Shown here: piece by piece, positions 1 through 12,703 of the stretch | Position numbering within the stretch: position 1 is the first letter of the stretch | Layout of the letters: every line of letters begins with the position of its first letter | Assembly (NCBI GenBank): GCA_022578605.1 | Contig: MU394133.1 | Location: forward strand, 71,439 to 135,438 | Direction: 5' to 3' | Origin: Camillea tinctor | Lineage: Eukaryota > Ascomycota > Sordariomycetes > Xylariales > Xylariaceae | Length of the DNA: 64,000 nt | Notes under the pieces: model-generated | The model's input: the letters and a program-made list of their open reading frames with translations, nothing else | Told to the model about the DNA's origin: nothing | Databases searched by the model: none | Program-made: the position numbers and the translations under genes

Positions 1-1750
1 GAACTCTGCTGGAACAAGCTCTGTACGCCCTTGAGCAACTGGTCCTTGTTCTTATCTGTGATCCCCTCGACGGTGTAACTAACATCGCCGGCGTAATGTT
101 TGATAATAAAGCTGCCTGACCGGGGCGTCAAGTGGGCGTTGGACATGCCGTTAATACTCTGCATAAAGGTGCGATCGCAAGCAGCCGGGTCGGCGTGCGC
201 TGTCTTGGTCGCATCCTTTAGTGCGGAGAAAAGACCAGGGGGCCTGACCTGTTCGATGAGGTCGCATACGATCTTGTTGTCGAAGTACTTGATAGGAGTC
301 CATTGGATCTGCTCGCGCGCGTACTCTTCTTGTTCGGCCTTCAAGGTAAGCTGAATGAAGATTTGTTGCAGCTTCTCGTTGACATAGTTGATGCAAAGCT
401 GTTCAAAGCTGTTCTTCTCAAAGATCTCAAACCCGTAGATATCAAGAATACCGATGTTATTGCTCGTTGCCTGCCTCGCCTGCAACGACTGGTTTATCCT
501 GCCAACTATCCAGTCGAACAGGTTATAATAAATGGCCATAGCCAACGCATCTTTAGTCGCATTCGCTTGGGCGGTGTTCGAAGGCGACTCGATGACCTCA
601 CCGCTTCGCGGGGTTAAGACTCGGATGGTGATGCTCTTGATGAGTGCCTCGGGCGACACTTCAAGGAGATATGCAAGGAAATCGACGACGGATTGGTCAG
701 CGACAGCGGCATAGCCATCGTCGCCCTCGACGAAGTGGATGTTTCCGGTCCATAGAATCGCTGCCAGCATTCGGAAAACATCATCCTGCTCAGCCTGCGA
801 CAAGCCAATGATTTTCATGGCTTCTAGCGTATCCTTGAATTCTGCCAAGTCGTCAATACCGTCAACATTAAAACACTTCGACTTGCTCAGATATGCGTAT
901 GTTTCCGGTTTCTGCACGCCAAACATTGTCCGGTAGTTTTCTGAGGCGCCCTTGGCGAACTGGTAGAAGATGTGGAAGTTTCTCTCGTTGGTGATCTGCC
1001 CGACAACTCTCGTCTTTTCTAGCAGGTAGTTGGTGATGTCTGCACCGACCGGCTCGCCGTTGGCATTAAAATGTATCTGGAGGTATTTGCCGAAACGCGA
1101 CGAGTTGTTGTTTCGCAGCGTCTTCGCATTACCAAACGACTCGAGCAAGGGGTTGGTAGCCAGCACCATGTCCTTGATCTGCTTGATCTCCCCGTCCTCG
1201 CCGCCCGACACGTTCGCGATATACTGCATAATGCGCTTGGCAGCTTCGGTCTTGCCTGCTCCTGACTCGCCCGAGATAATCACGCACTGGTTTTCCCGGT
1301 AGGCCTTCATGTTGTAGTAGGAGGACTCGGCGATGGCGAAGACGTGGGGCGGCATCTCGAGACGGTTCTTGCCCTTGTAGGACTCGAGCACCTGGTCGGT
1401 ATAGATCCCGAGGTCTCGGAAGGGGTTGACGGAAACCAGCACATGACCGATGTATGTGTAAATCTCGCGGCCGTCGAATCGTTTCTTAAGGTTTTCGTTT
1501 ATGGCCTCGTTGGAGACCTTGCTCAACAGGGTCAGATCGGATACGCCTATTTCTTTCTTCTTGCTAGTTTCGAAGGTGGCTTTCTTGGGTTTGGCGGCTC
1601 CCGATTGCGCCCCGGCGCCAGACCGACCTCCTCCCCCTGACTTATCCTTCGGCCGCCTACTAATACCCTACATGCGCACCCGATGGTTAGTTATCTTGTG
1701 CTATTGAGCTGTGATGTCGGCTGTGGACGACGATTTCTGTTTCTCACCAT
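1..1750 (-). CDS. myo1: Class I myosin heavy chain (5' part, motor domain)
   Basis: Actin-based motor that drives actin-patch assembly, endocytosis and polarised growth at hyphal tips. The start codon is at 1750-1748, followed at once by an intron at 1747-1668 (donor GTGAGA, CTAAC branch site, TAG acceptor). Exon 2 runs from 1667 off the left edge, so about 556 N-terminal residues are present. The protein begins [10 protein letters not shown], then a Gly-rich basic stretch, then the motor domain. The ATP P-loop GESGAGKT lies near residues 134-141. The last visible stretch ([11 protein letters not shown]) is near the actin-binding end of the motor. The rest of the motor, the IQ motifs, TH1, SH3 and acidic tail lie outside the window. 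Family identity is certain from near-continuous similarity to fungal myosin-1; the exact start rests on the splice model. Confidence 0.95.
1668..1747 (-). other. Intron directly after the ATG of myosin I
   Basis: An 80-bp intron separates the ATG from the second codon. Without it the reading frame meets a stop immediately upstream of GISRRPKDK, and no in-frame ATG would give the conserved fungal N-terminus. Donor GTGAGA, branch-like CTAAC and acceptor TAG are all visible on the minus strand. Confidence 0.85.
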
Positions 1751-4493
1751 CTTGTGCTCGCATAAATGTTCTAACCAAGCGTCAGGGGTAGTGGGGGGTG
1801 AAGCAAGCTCGTGCTTGGGAATAACTGTTAGGGAATTAATAGACGAATGCCTTTCGTGTCTACGGTGGAATTGGTTTGACTGGGTTAGTGGAGGTATGAA
1901 AGTGAGCGTGAGTGTAAGATAGCAAAAATAAAACACTAGTAAGTGTCCGTCGGGCAAATAAAAGGGGAATAAATAAAAAAAAGAAGAAAAAAGAAATTGT
2001 TTGAATCTGCAAAGAAACAGTTCAAAGTTGGTTGCTGGTAGAGAATGTAGGTAAAGTATGTAGGTAGGTACTGTACCGCTACTAGTAATAAACTACAGCC
2101 TATGCGACGTAATGCAATGAGGCTGGGTAACTGCGTAAAGTGGCCCCCCTGCATGCGCTTATGTGGCTGGGCATGAACGGTCCGTCCATTTTTCCATACA
2201 TTTTTGCTGGACTAGAGCTGGATTAGCGCTGGAGGTACCTGTAAATACTTACTTACCTAAGTACTTATACCTGCCTATTAGCGGGGCCCCTTTAATTGGA
2301 CTTATCTCCCCTACGTATCCGCGTATTCACCATTAGGTACCCGATGGCTGCCCGATGGACCGAAGAGCGAGCTTTTGTCAAGTTGACGACTAAGTATTGC
2401 CACTAATAAGCAGTCACTATTCTGTACTACTACTAACTTATTGTATGTACTATCTAGGCTGAAGTACTTACCTGACCTAGATTTAGTATTTTTCCCGTCC
2501 GATAGTGCAAAACCCATCAAATCTTGTTTTCTCGATTTCAATTCCTTTTTCTTCTCGGGTTTCCTTTTTGCCTCTCAGGAGGGCGCTTGACTCAATATCC
2601 ATTCAACCTAACGTTGACGAGCAGTGTCTTATTAGGTTGCAATTATCGAATTAAAATGGGGTTTGCTTAGCATAGGTCGAGCATTATATGTCCAAATGCG
2701 AAATGAAGATATATGTACGTTTCTCTGAAACTAGAAACGACTTGCACAAAATACTCTTTATTAAACTTATCAGTTGCTCGCTTTGCTAGGAGGTATTCTC
2801 TAAACTACTAATTTACCTCGTTAAGACCACATTATCACATCATGTACTTAACAGCGGTACAATAAACCAATACTTAAACCCATAAACCCGAGAAACTTCA
2901 CGCGCTAGACTCGCAATAACCTTGGGACACACCTCAATGTTGGAAACACTATTAATAGTGAAACCTTAAATGTAGAGCTATTCCACTAAACCCACAACCT
3001 TAAAGGGCAACTCTTTTAGCTGCATGTGAGACCTCATATTAAACTAAGGTCGCCATATGAATATGGATATCTTCCTAAGACGAACTTGCACATTTATCAT
3101 ATAGATCTAGATACTAGTAAGTATATAATGTAGCCGGACCATTTCAAGATGCATGTAACTATTTCAATGAATACCTATATACGCTTAGAAATGCACAAAG
3201 TCACAATGATTATGGCCCTAATCCCCCTTAATCTACTACGTACAATAGCTCATAGAGAGGAGACCTGCCAACTAAGTTTAATTAATTTAAGGTTAATTTC
3301 CACCCCCGCGTGTACATCTTCATGCATGCTACATAATATGCAGACCAATCATAGACCGATTGAGGCTGTTCACAATGATGCATGTTTACCTATGTATCAT
3401 ACTTATAGGTTGAATTCAGAATATCGCACACATAGATACTTAATATACAAGCTTCGATATGCTCTGTTCTCTGTACGATTTTTTCTAATCAGGTATACAT
3501 TCTGCTTTAATACGCCCAGGTTAGATATCGGAGCTAAGATGTACCATATATATAACATCCATGGTAGGGCTAAACATTTGCATACCATCGAGAATTTCCC
3601 CCGTCCCATGAACTCCCATGGGATTTCCTGTATTTCCCATCATGTCCCATTCTACTGCCATAGCCAATCAGATGCAGTTCTAATAAGAAATAATTGACCA
3701 GCTATTACACAGATTTTTAAAAACCCGCTTATCTCCAGTTACGCACCTCTTGCTATGGTTATCACTTGAGGGAGCATAATTCAATATATATATATATATT
3801 GATGAAGTTTGAGAAGGCGACTTCTTGGTTTAATGCGCATATTCATGTAAAGGAGCCTGAGGCAATTACTTATAGGCAGACTGTATTTACTCATTTTGGG
3901 GTTTGACATTACACCCAATGAGCGAAGGCTGTAGGTGAAATTCTAGCTAGAAGTGCGCCTCCTCTATAAGAAAAAGGATTCTACTAAGTCTTGTTAGCTG
4001 TACCTATTTAAGTATCTCGACGCAGCTACTCTTGTCTACTAAATTGTAATTTCCGATAGTTGTCAGGACTTTATATATTACTACTCATAACTACAAGTCT
4101 ACCCGGATTCTAGCCATCTCCCAGAGGGACTCTTGCATGTCTTTATATTAGTAGTGACACTGCTATGTCAGTCAAAAGATAGAATAACCGAATAGGAAGA
4201 TTGCCGAAGTTCATTAATCCCTTTAACGATAGAACGAAGGGACAAAGGTATATGCCGAGATTTTTGCAAGGTCCAATTTGATCTGTAAATTTACAATTAA
4301 ATGCGAATTCCCGGTACGTGTTCAAATATCTACTATACTCACCGCAAACCAGGCATACGGAAAACAGTATTACTCTAGAAACCTCAATAAACACATTCCT
4401 GCGACTATTCACTTAGATAATAACCAATTACCTTCTTCTATTCCTTTTATAAATTGGCTACACACGCAGCTCTTCCTTAGTTATCATGTCATA
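1751..4493. other. AT-rich gene-poor stretch upstream of myosin I
   Basis: Includes the myosin promoter. I see no supported gene. The short open frames here have no domain, no codon order and no splice signals. Features are scattered GGTAGGTA/TACCTA motifs, an (AT)n run near 3785-3800, and several stop-rich stretches consistent with decayed repeats. Confidence 0.6.
4489..4493. repeat. Target-site duplication TCATA (left)
   Basis: The five bases TCATA precede the LTR end TGTTACG and are repeated exactly at 4629-4633 after the other LTR end. Confidence 0.85.
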
Positions 4494-4628
4494 TGTTACG
4501 TCCCAGTCAGGGATTGGCTGGAGAGTAACTATATAATACAGAATTGGGGCACAATAACTAGGTATTCAGTCATTGTGAGAATCTTTTGTCTCATGGCACA
4601 ACGGGGTTGCCCACGCCCATTTATAACA
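4494..4628 (+). mobile_element. Solo LTR, copy 1 (about 135 bp)
   Basis: Begins TGTTACGTCCCA and ends TATAACA, the TG...CA ends of an LTR with imperfect terminal inverted repeats (TGTTACG / TATAACA). It is flanked by the perfect 5-bp duplication TCATA on both sides, as left by retrotransposon integrase. The same sequence, in reverse orientation, occurs at 55920-56049. No internal retroelement region adjoins it, so it is a solo LTR left by recombination. Differences between the copies are mostly G/A and C/T transitions. Confidence 0.85.
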
Positions 4629-4633
4629 TCATA
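4629..4633. repeat. Target-site duplication TCATA (right)
   Basis: Exact copy of the TCATA at 4489-4493, directly after the LTR terminus TATAACA. Confidence 0.85.
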
Positions 4634-7600
4634 CTCTTGAGTGGCTAGAGCACTCATGCTACCATAAAATAGGTCTCTATTCTTATTTTCTAAATTCATA
4701 TAGGAATATTAACATGCAAATTATGGTATATACATGAGTTTCTGGAAGAGTTATGAGTTTGTCCCAAGTACCGGGCTTGGGAGTAGTATTTCTCTGGACC
4801 TGGCCGACGGAATATGATGTAGCGATACGGCTGAAAAGGATAAGGGATGAGACTACGAGAGCGCACAAGAAGAAATTGTATGGAGACAGCCAGAAGGCTA
4901 TACCGTATAGTGTAAATACAGCTTGAAGATGGCACTGGGCCGCACTGCCTATGCTACGAACCCATGATATTCAGACGTGGCTAACGTAATTCGTGAACGA
5001 AGCGTGGGTGGCAACATATTCCTAACATCTATTCAGACATGAGCTAGTTTCAAGAGCCTATCTGTACTATACACCTGTGTATTGCGTAAATCTTCCAACA
5101 CTAGATCCTAGCTCATTGGTATCCGGGAACATCATTGTACCTAGTTGCTGACGTACTGGTGTATTACTGTTGACATGGGTCTTGGCAAAGTTGATAGGTT
5201 GGTGATAAGCATGAAACTAGTATTCTTGCACCAGCCCTATTTCCTTTCCCAAGCCACGCTTCGCCATGAGTACCACTCATTCTAGCCGAAGAGTTGCTTC
5301 CGACAAGAAGTGTTTGTGACAGTTTATGAGTAAATGAATAATGTTGCATGTGGCACGCCAAGTTTTAGGATAGCATATGATCGTTTCTCTTTCTCTCAAA
5401 CAACACTAGGTAGTTCAAAGCTGAAAAGCGCGCTGTAGAGTAATTGATCTCCGGGTACCTAGGTATAAGGCGTGTATACTGCTGACTAACTAGGTGGTAC
5501 TACCTAGGTAGATGTAAATGTGAAGACACGTGATAATATCTATTATAGGAAGACAGCCTGCTCATTACGTTACTTTGATGGGGAACTAGTACTATTACGG
5601 GATATATCATAACCTTATCGATAAAATCGGCTCGGGTATTTCCCTATTGGCTCTACCTAGATTAAACTCGTAGTTAGGCCCTTTAGTAGGTTACACTAGG
5701 TACCTAAGCCCTAGGTTTAGGTAGGTTAGAGACGGAGCTGAGACAAGCGCATGGGCTTTTTAAGGTGGTTACAGGCAGTTTGACTATTGCGGATCCCTTC
5801 CCTCCTCCAAACTCCATACTACTTCTACTGGGATTTACGGCGTTTCACCTGACAAGGCCGACCCCCTTCAAACTATTCTCTACGACAGAGTAAGGCCGTT
5901 CTTAGTATCATCGCCTTGTTTAGGACGTCACATTTGGAGACGATGAATTTCGTGGCTTTCAGCTCAGTCTCATATGTCCGTCACACCACTGATAGATTGT
6001 CCACGCGATGGTCGACATAGCGGCCTATCGTCTCGGTGAGGACTCGGAACTGTCTTCGCTCTCTCACTTCTTCGACAACCAAGTCCTTAGTTGATACAGA
6101 CGAAGTGGATGTTCATGAGCACCATCGACAGTGCGGAGTCCATGTGAGCTTCGACTCCTCGATGAGAGGACTCAACTAGTGTAGATTGCTCACACAAGTA
6201 CTCCGTAGCCATGGTGTAGATCCTATGGCCCTACTAGGGGCTATGGGATTGCTCTCTTGGGAAACGAGAATGTCAAGAGGAATGTGACTTACCGGTGGTT
6301 TTATAGGATTTGCATTTGCTATATTCTGGAAAAAAGCAGAATGTAAGAGACGAGTGGGAAGGTCGAATGATTGTAAGATGATTTCGAGGTGCCGTCCAGA
6401 CGCTGTTTTTATATTCATCGACCTCATCTCGCCCAGGTCTCTGGAAATGGCCTGATTTCTTCCATCGTACGATTTTTCTCTCGATAGGGCCATACCAAGA
6501 GATCAACAAGATCCAAGAGCCTGTCAAGTCAAAGGGTACATACCTACACAAACAAGACTACCCCAGACTCGAGCAGATCGTGGGTGTAGAGGTGGTGCCA
6601 TTATAGTGCCCCGGATCCCGGCAAGCCAAGTTTCCTACGGTATCACAAAACACTTCCAGTACTGTATGTTACTGGATTGGTGTAGATACCCGTTGCAGAA
6701 TCATGGGCAATGGGGGGGAGCAAGCAAAGGCTTGCACAAGGTCTCGTTGCAGCCGCTGCATAGTGCGGATGGAACAATGAAGCACCCTTGCCGCCTCTAT
6801 GAGAAGCATGTTAAGCGACTTGGTGAAGGGACAGGTCCTGACCAGGGTCTCTGCCGTGCAACAGGGGTATCTGACGAGCTGGGGGGAGACGGGAAGGTCT
6901 TGCAGGTCTTGCAAGTCATTGCAGGTCTTAGTCTGTGATGGGCCATGGCACAGCGGGCTCGAGTGGCTAAGCCCGTTTCGCCTGTCGACGTCCTTGGCGC
7001 CCTTTGGGGTCACAGGGGATGTCACCTAATTTGTATAATCCAATTGGCTGCATACAAGATTCCATATCCTGTATTGACGAATCCGCGCTGAGCAGCAGCC
7101 GCCGTCTGGACTGGCTTCGGCGCCAGAGTTCCATAATTATCTCCAGCTCGATCAATCAGCTTTTCTGTCCCCCACGACAATAGCCATCTCTTTGGCGCTG
7201 GATGGCCACAATGTGCAGCATACTTCTATTAGGTCTATCCCGTCTATCCCAACCTGTTCCGACATTGTGGTTCGTACCATCTCTTTTTCTCTCTTTTGCA
7301 TTGATCGTAGTTCGGACCAGAAGACAAGACGATTGATTACTTACATGCGCTCAATTCACACATTTACGTCCTCCGTACATACCTCCCTCAGCTATTCTGC
7401 AGGAACCTGCTTGTTGGCGAAGACCCCTGTCGAAACGGCTCAAACACAGCTCGTCTCAAGCTCCACTCTATTAACCCCCGAGGGTGGAACAGGGTAACTT
7501 CGTATACATACGGTAACCAGAGTACGGACAAGTCGTCTGATTAAACCCACGTTCGAGTCTTTTCTCGTGCTTCATCGACGACCTGCAAAAGCCCCCTTAC

Positions 7601-8374
7601 GTCTGATCGGCTGCTCTATTTGGCCCCCTGGTCCCTGCTGCTCCAACCCTCCCAAGCTTCTTTGGGGTCTATTTCGATATTGAGCCTCGATTAAGGCCCT
7701 TGCTTCTCAGGACCACTCCTCAACCACAATTCATCATCACGAGTGGACTTGAAAGTTTCATGGCCTACTAACATCCGAACAATTCGCCCCCCTACCACGA
7801 TAAGCTTGTTTCCCACGGGCCATCGGATCTTCGTACATCCTGACTACCCTGGTCTAAGTAACTCTGGTTGAATTGTACCTTGTTACCCAACCCAATCCTC
7901 GCATTCCCTTCCCACCATCAATCATTCTTTATGACTTTCCCCCCGCCTGCAAAACTAGCCGCTGGTTCCTCTTCCTTCTGCTTTGCTCGGCGACCCAGGA
8001 CGTAGAAAGAATTCGCCTTGCTTTCGAGCCTTCTCTACTCCACCAACTTTCGCTTCCTTTCCTGCTGGCTCAGATCGCTCTTTTTGTTTGTTACTTGCTT
8101 TATTTTATTCAGGGTATACGTTTGGTTAATAGGCGCATTTTTAATATTTGGGAGGGAACGAGACCGATTTTTAAGAAGGACAGGAAGATAAAAGACATCT
8201 CGCTGGAGGAAATACCGCCGCTGTCATCACCTGATCTATACTCTCGCTTCGACGCCCTCGCCTACGGTCGCCGTCGTGGACTTACGAATCGCTTCACGTC
8301 GGTTCTGTCGCAGGTCGACATTTTAATTTGGATTCGTGCTTTGGATAAGAGGGGATAGCTCGCTGACCGCCATC
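4634..8374. other. Long intergenic region, including the noxA promoter
   Basis: 4634-5800 is AT-rich with several CCTAGG-centred palindromes (for example around 5450 and 5505). 5800-7500 is more balanced in composition and has overlapping short open frames on both strands, none with recognisable domains. It contains a short direct repeat of GGTCTTGCA-type units near 6895-6932. 7500-8374 is pyrimidine-rich and probably holds the promoter and a long 5' leader of the NADPH oxidase gene. An open frame at 7873-8358 has no ATG start and looks like leader sequence. Confidence 0.5.
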
Positions 8375-10255
8375 ATGGGTCTCGGCGAACTGATCAAGAA
8401 GCAGTTTACGGGGAGTAAAATTACTTTCCATATTCTCTTCTGGGGCATCCATGTGTTCTTCTTTGCTTACGGCTGGTGCGTATCTCCGGATTTAATATTC
8501 AAAACTTTTCTGGCTAACTGACTTGGCAGGTATAAGCAAAATGCCGACGTCAAGCTAGCAACTCTGAACGCGCTGAACTGGTCCGTCTGGATCTCTCGAG
8601 GTGCCGGTTTGGTCTTAGCCGTCGATGGAACTTTAATTCTACTACCAGTCTGCAGAACTATAATGCGATGGATTCGACCTAAGGTCCGATTCCTCCCATT
8701 AGACGAGAATCTCTGGTTCCATCGCCAAGTTGCTTACGCTATGCTGATATTCACCGTGGTCCACGTCTCGGCACATTATGTCAAGTATGTACTAAGAGTC
8801 AAGTTGTTCATGAAGACTTGGCGCGCTAACGTTCTTATAGTTTCTATAATGTAGAAAAGATACAAGTGCGACCCGTCACGGCTATTCAGATTCACTACAC
8901 TCAACCCGGTGGTATCACCGGTCACATCATGCTGTTCTGCATGCTACTGATGTACACCACAGCTCATCATCGCATTCGGCAGCAATCGTTCGAGTCCTTC
9001 TGGTATACGCACCATCTCTTCGTTCCATTCTTCCTAGGACTATACACCCACGCTGTCGGTTGCTTCGTTCGTGACTCTGTACAACCCATGAGTCCCTTCG
9101 CTGGTGAGATGTTCTGGGAACACTGTATCGGTTACCAGGGTTGGCGATGGGAGCTATGGGCCGGTGGTTTCTATCTGGTCGAACGTCTATATCGGGAGAT
9201 CCGAGCTAAGCGCAGCACTAAGATTACTCGTGTAGTTCGCCATCCTTACGGTAAGAACCCCTCAAAATATATACACGTTTGAGCAACGCTGACTGTTGGT
9301 AGATGTCGTGGAGCTTCAGTTTGAAAAGCCTTCTTTCAAGTACAAGGCTGGCCAATGGCTATTCCTGCAAGTGCCTTCCGTTTCGGGCTTCCAGTGGCAT
9401 CCCTTCACCATTACCTCTTGTCCTTACGACCCTTACGTATCTGTGCACGTTCGACAAGTGGGCGACTTCACCAGGGCTTTGGGTGATGCCGTTGGTGCCG
9501 GTGCTGCACAAGCCAAGTTGTACGACGGGGTCGATCCGATGGGAATGTACGAAGTTGCTCTCCAAAATGGTCAACAAATGCCGTCTCTTCGAATCGATGG
9601 TCCTTATGGTGCGCCGGCTGAAGACGTGTTCGACAACGAAATCGCAGTGCTTATCGGTACCGGTATTGGTGTTACCCCTTGGGCATCGATCCTGAAGAAC
9701 ATCTGGCATTTGCGCAATGGACCCAACCCACCTACCCGTCTTCGTCGTGTCGAGTTCATCTGGGTATGCAAGGATACTGGCTCTTTCGAATGGTTCCAGA
9801 CTCTGCTCTCATCTCTCGAATCGCAAAGTAGCGAGGCCGCTCGGGTGCCTGGTAGCAACGGCATCGAGTTCTTGAAGATTCACACCTACCTGACACAGAA
9901 GCTGGACATGGATACCACGCAAAACATCGTTCTCAACAGTGTGGGTTCTGACCACGATCCTCTCACGGAACTCAAATCGCGTACCAACTTCGGCCGCCCG
10001 AACTTCACAAAGATATTCGCCGCCATGCGGGACGGAATTATGGACCGGACATACATCAGTGGTCTTGAAGGAAGCATGCAGACCACGGTTGGTGTGTATT
10101 TCTGCGGTCCCTCCGCAGCTGGTGAGTCATTTGTTCACTATAAAGCTTTCCTATAATTCCTGCTAACATGTTATCTAGCTCGTGATATCAAGAAATCAAC
10201 CAAGCTAGCAACCTCGAGGGAAGTACGCTTCCGGTTCTGGAAGGAACATTTCTAG
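8375..10255 (+). CDS. noxA: NADPH oxidase NoxA/Nox1 catalytic subunit (gp91phox-like)
   Basis: Membrane flavocytochrome that passes electrons from NADPH through FAD and two hemes to O2, making superoxide for fruiting-body development, hyphal fusion and infection structures. Five exons: 8375-8475, 8530-8784, 8841-9250, 9303-10121 and 10179-10255, giving 553 aa, the usual NoxA length. The N-terminus MGLGELIKKQF leads into six membrane segments. Heme-ligand histidine candidates lie in HRQVAYAMLIFTVVH and in the TAHH...YTHH region. FAD-binding motif HPFTITSCP and NADPH-binding motifs GTGIGVTPW and YFCGP follow. The C-terminus is FRFWKEHF, as in other NoxA proteins. It lacks the N-terminal EF-hand extension of NoxC. 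Introns carry GTGCGT, GTATGT, GTAAGA and GTGAGT donors. Partners NoxR, RacA and NoxD are not in this window. Confidence 0.97.
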
Positions 10256-12703
10256 ATGTATATATTCAAATGTTACCTGCGGTGCGCGGCATTTATTTGA
10301 GATCCCCTTGGGCGTTTACTTTCGAGAGTGGACTACGATGATAACCATAGGGCTCGTGTGAAGAAGAGGCGGATGACAGTGAGACGACCGAGACGGGAGA
10401 GAAGTGTCTCGCGTGAAATCTTTTTTCGCTATACTACTGCATATAGTCTATCCCGATCTCTTTTTACCTATACCCAGTATGACTTTTGGACTCTATAGAG
10501 CCAGTGGACGGTCTCGGGTGAGCATAGCCTTCGGGGGCTGGGGAAAAGAGAGAGAGAGAATTGTATTCCATACCGAATTCTTTTTTTATTTACATTTTAA
10601 ACTACATCAACAAAATTTAGGCTTCTTTTTACGTCTTAAAAAATTGAATAAAAAAAGAGTATAAAAACTCCAGATAAAGCAGTAATCTTGTGCTCACGTG
10701 CTCACTTTCTACTATGAGAATTTCAGGGTCCAACGCGTGTATACTCAAGATTAGAGTGCAAATGACGCACTTGGATGGTCCTTGGCATATTCCTCAAGTT
10801 CCACTCTTAGTGAAGGTAAAAGAAAAGAAAAAAGAACAACAGAATCAGCCTCAAGAATTGGCACTCACAGTCCTTCTTTTTCCTCTTCATCCGTATCCCA
10901 CGTTTCTGCCTATGACATCAAACCCTCTCCTACGGGATAGGGAACGAACGGATTTGCTTTGATAATGCCGATAAACCCCCCACGGGAAGGGGGTATTTCA
11001 AAAAAGAAAAAAATCGATCGTATGTTTTTTTGCTTCCCTCTTTTTCTGCTGTCCTTCCTTTTGCGGCCAATGAGGCTCGGCGGGACTGGGGACCGGGGGG
11101 GCAAAGGGAGGGCAAGGATTTGTTTCGGAAACTTGAGACGTCGCAGCTCCGGCGATAATCAGCGCAGAATAAAAACAAATCGGTTATATACGCGCACAGG
11201 GCTGTTGCGCGCCACTACTTTACTTACATAAGGTGGTGGGGATGGAGGTAGGGCAGAGCAGAGTATATATGGGTATAATACGACGCAGTAGGTAGTTAAT
11301 TGTAGGAGATACCCCCGTATTAGGGCCGTGGTCTCTGTTCTGAGCGTTATTGTGTGTGGAGGGTAGGTATCGCGAGTATCTTTGACTTTTTTTTTCCTGC
11401 TTACTGGAAAGATGGTGTTTCCCTAGCTGAGCGTGTGCATTGAATACCTAGTATTTCTTATCACCTCTCCCCCTGACTTGTAGGACGATGGATAAAAGGG
11501 TGTGTAGTGAGTGTATCACCCGTATACGAGGGTCGTAGTGGTGGTAGAACTTACGCGCCGTGGAGATATGCGAGTTGGTAGCATTCCATACCTGTTTCCT
11601 TACGGGGGGGGGGTTTGGTTCGGGGAGGCTCGTCATAGTCCGATGGATTGATGAATGCGCCGGGAACGGGAAACACGTTTTTGCTCGGCTGCTTGAGACG
11701 AAGCGATGTCATAATAGCTTTTATATATAGTAGGAATCGCGCCACTTTTTCTTCTGACCTCCTTGATTGTCCACATACCACGTGGTATGACTTCTGAGGT
11801 GGAGGAAGACCTCAGACTAACAACGCTGTCATTTAATCCTCGTGGAGTAACGGGATGGGGTACATAGGTATTCGCCTCGGGGGTGTGGGAGAGCACCCGG
11901 GCCAACTGGCCGGGGTGGTTTTCTGACTGGAACCGGAAATATTTACTATGCGATCCTAGCATGTTATCCCTTATTCTCGGCTCGGAACAGTGTTGTATAA
12001 TGTTCCCGAAATACTTCACTCCTGGAACTTCCTAGAATAACAATAACCGTGCCATAGGATGAGACGTCAATTCCTCACCCTACCCTGCTGTATGCTTACT
12101 GTGGACTGGGCTTCTAGAAAAGTTAATATCGGATGAGAGAGTCTAGACGTAGGTAGTGTCTCGAAATATATACCTAACCCATCACAATATTTCGCGGTCT
12201 GCTTTGGGGGGGGAGGGGGTTAACCTTGCTGTCCATGGGGTATCATGGTCTCATTACGTTCAGTGACCGCAGCATTTTTTCAAGATACTCAAAATGTAGC
12301 GCAGCATCATCTATCCCTTTGAAGCGAAAAGGGGAAGTATTGACAAGAATTACCATAGCCTCTTATCAATAATACTTCAGACTTAGTTCGATATTTCACG
12401 AAGACTTGTCCTGGATCGTGTTCTATTATGATGAACCACCAACGATGACTTCTAGAAAGGCTGTAGGTGATGCATGTGAAAGAAGGTCTGAGTACAAATT
12501 GGGGTCTCTTCACTTGAGCCTAATCATGATTTTGTATAGGAATCTAACAATGCTTCAATGTCTATAGTAGTAGTATCTATGCTGAGTTTCTAGCCTCCTC
12601 GTTTACGATTAATATGCATCTAGTGAGCCCGACCCCTGACTGACTGAGAGCGTACAGGCACAGCTCCTCCCCCACCCTACCGCACATCCTACGACATTAT
12701 CCT
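10256..12703. other. Intergenic region downstream of noxA
   Basis: No supported gene. It contains the noxA 3' region, a homopurine/homopyrimidine stretch near 10960-11100 with a short hairpin (ACCCCC ... GGGGGT near 10975-11000), and G runs near 11607 and 12205. The minus-strand frame at 11633-12019 starts at GTG rather than ATG, and I could not tie it to any family. Confidence 0.5.

Noticed and set aside
3149..3697. 182-codon open frame in the AT-rich desert
   Set aside because: Biased to AT-rich codons with no domain and no splice or start context; the region is decayed repeat-like DNA. Treated as chance.
7873..8358. 161-codon frame just before noxA
   Set aside because: No ATG start, ends before the noxA ATG in another frame, and has no homology to known Nox N-termini. 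Likely leader sequence.
11633..12019. 128-codon minus-strand frame downstream of noxA
   Set aside because: Starts at GTG. The stretch RGMWTIKEV faintly recalls tails of fungal membrane receptors, but no membrane part is nearby and no splice model supports it.
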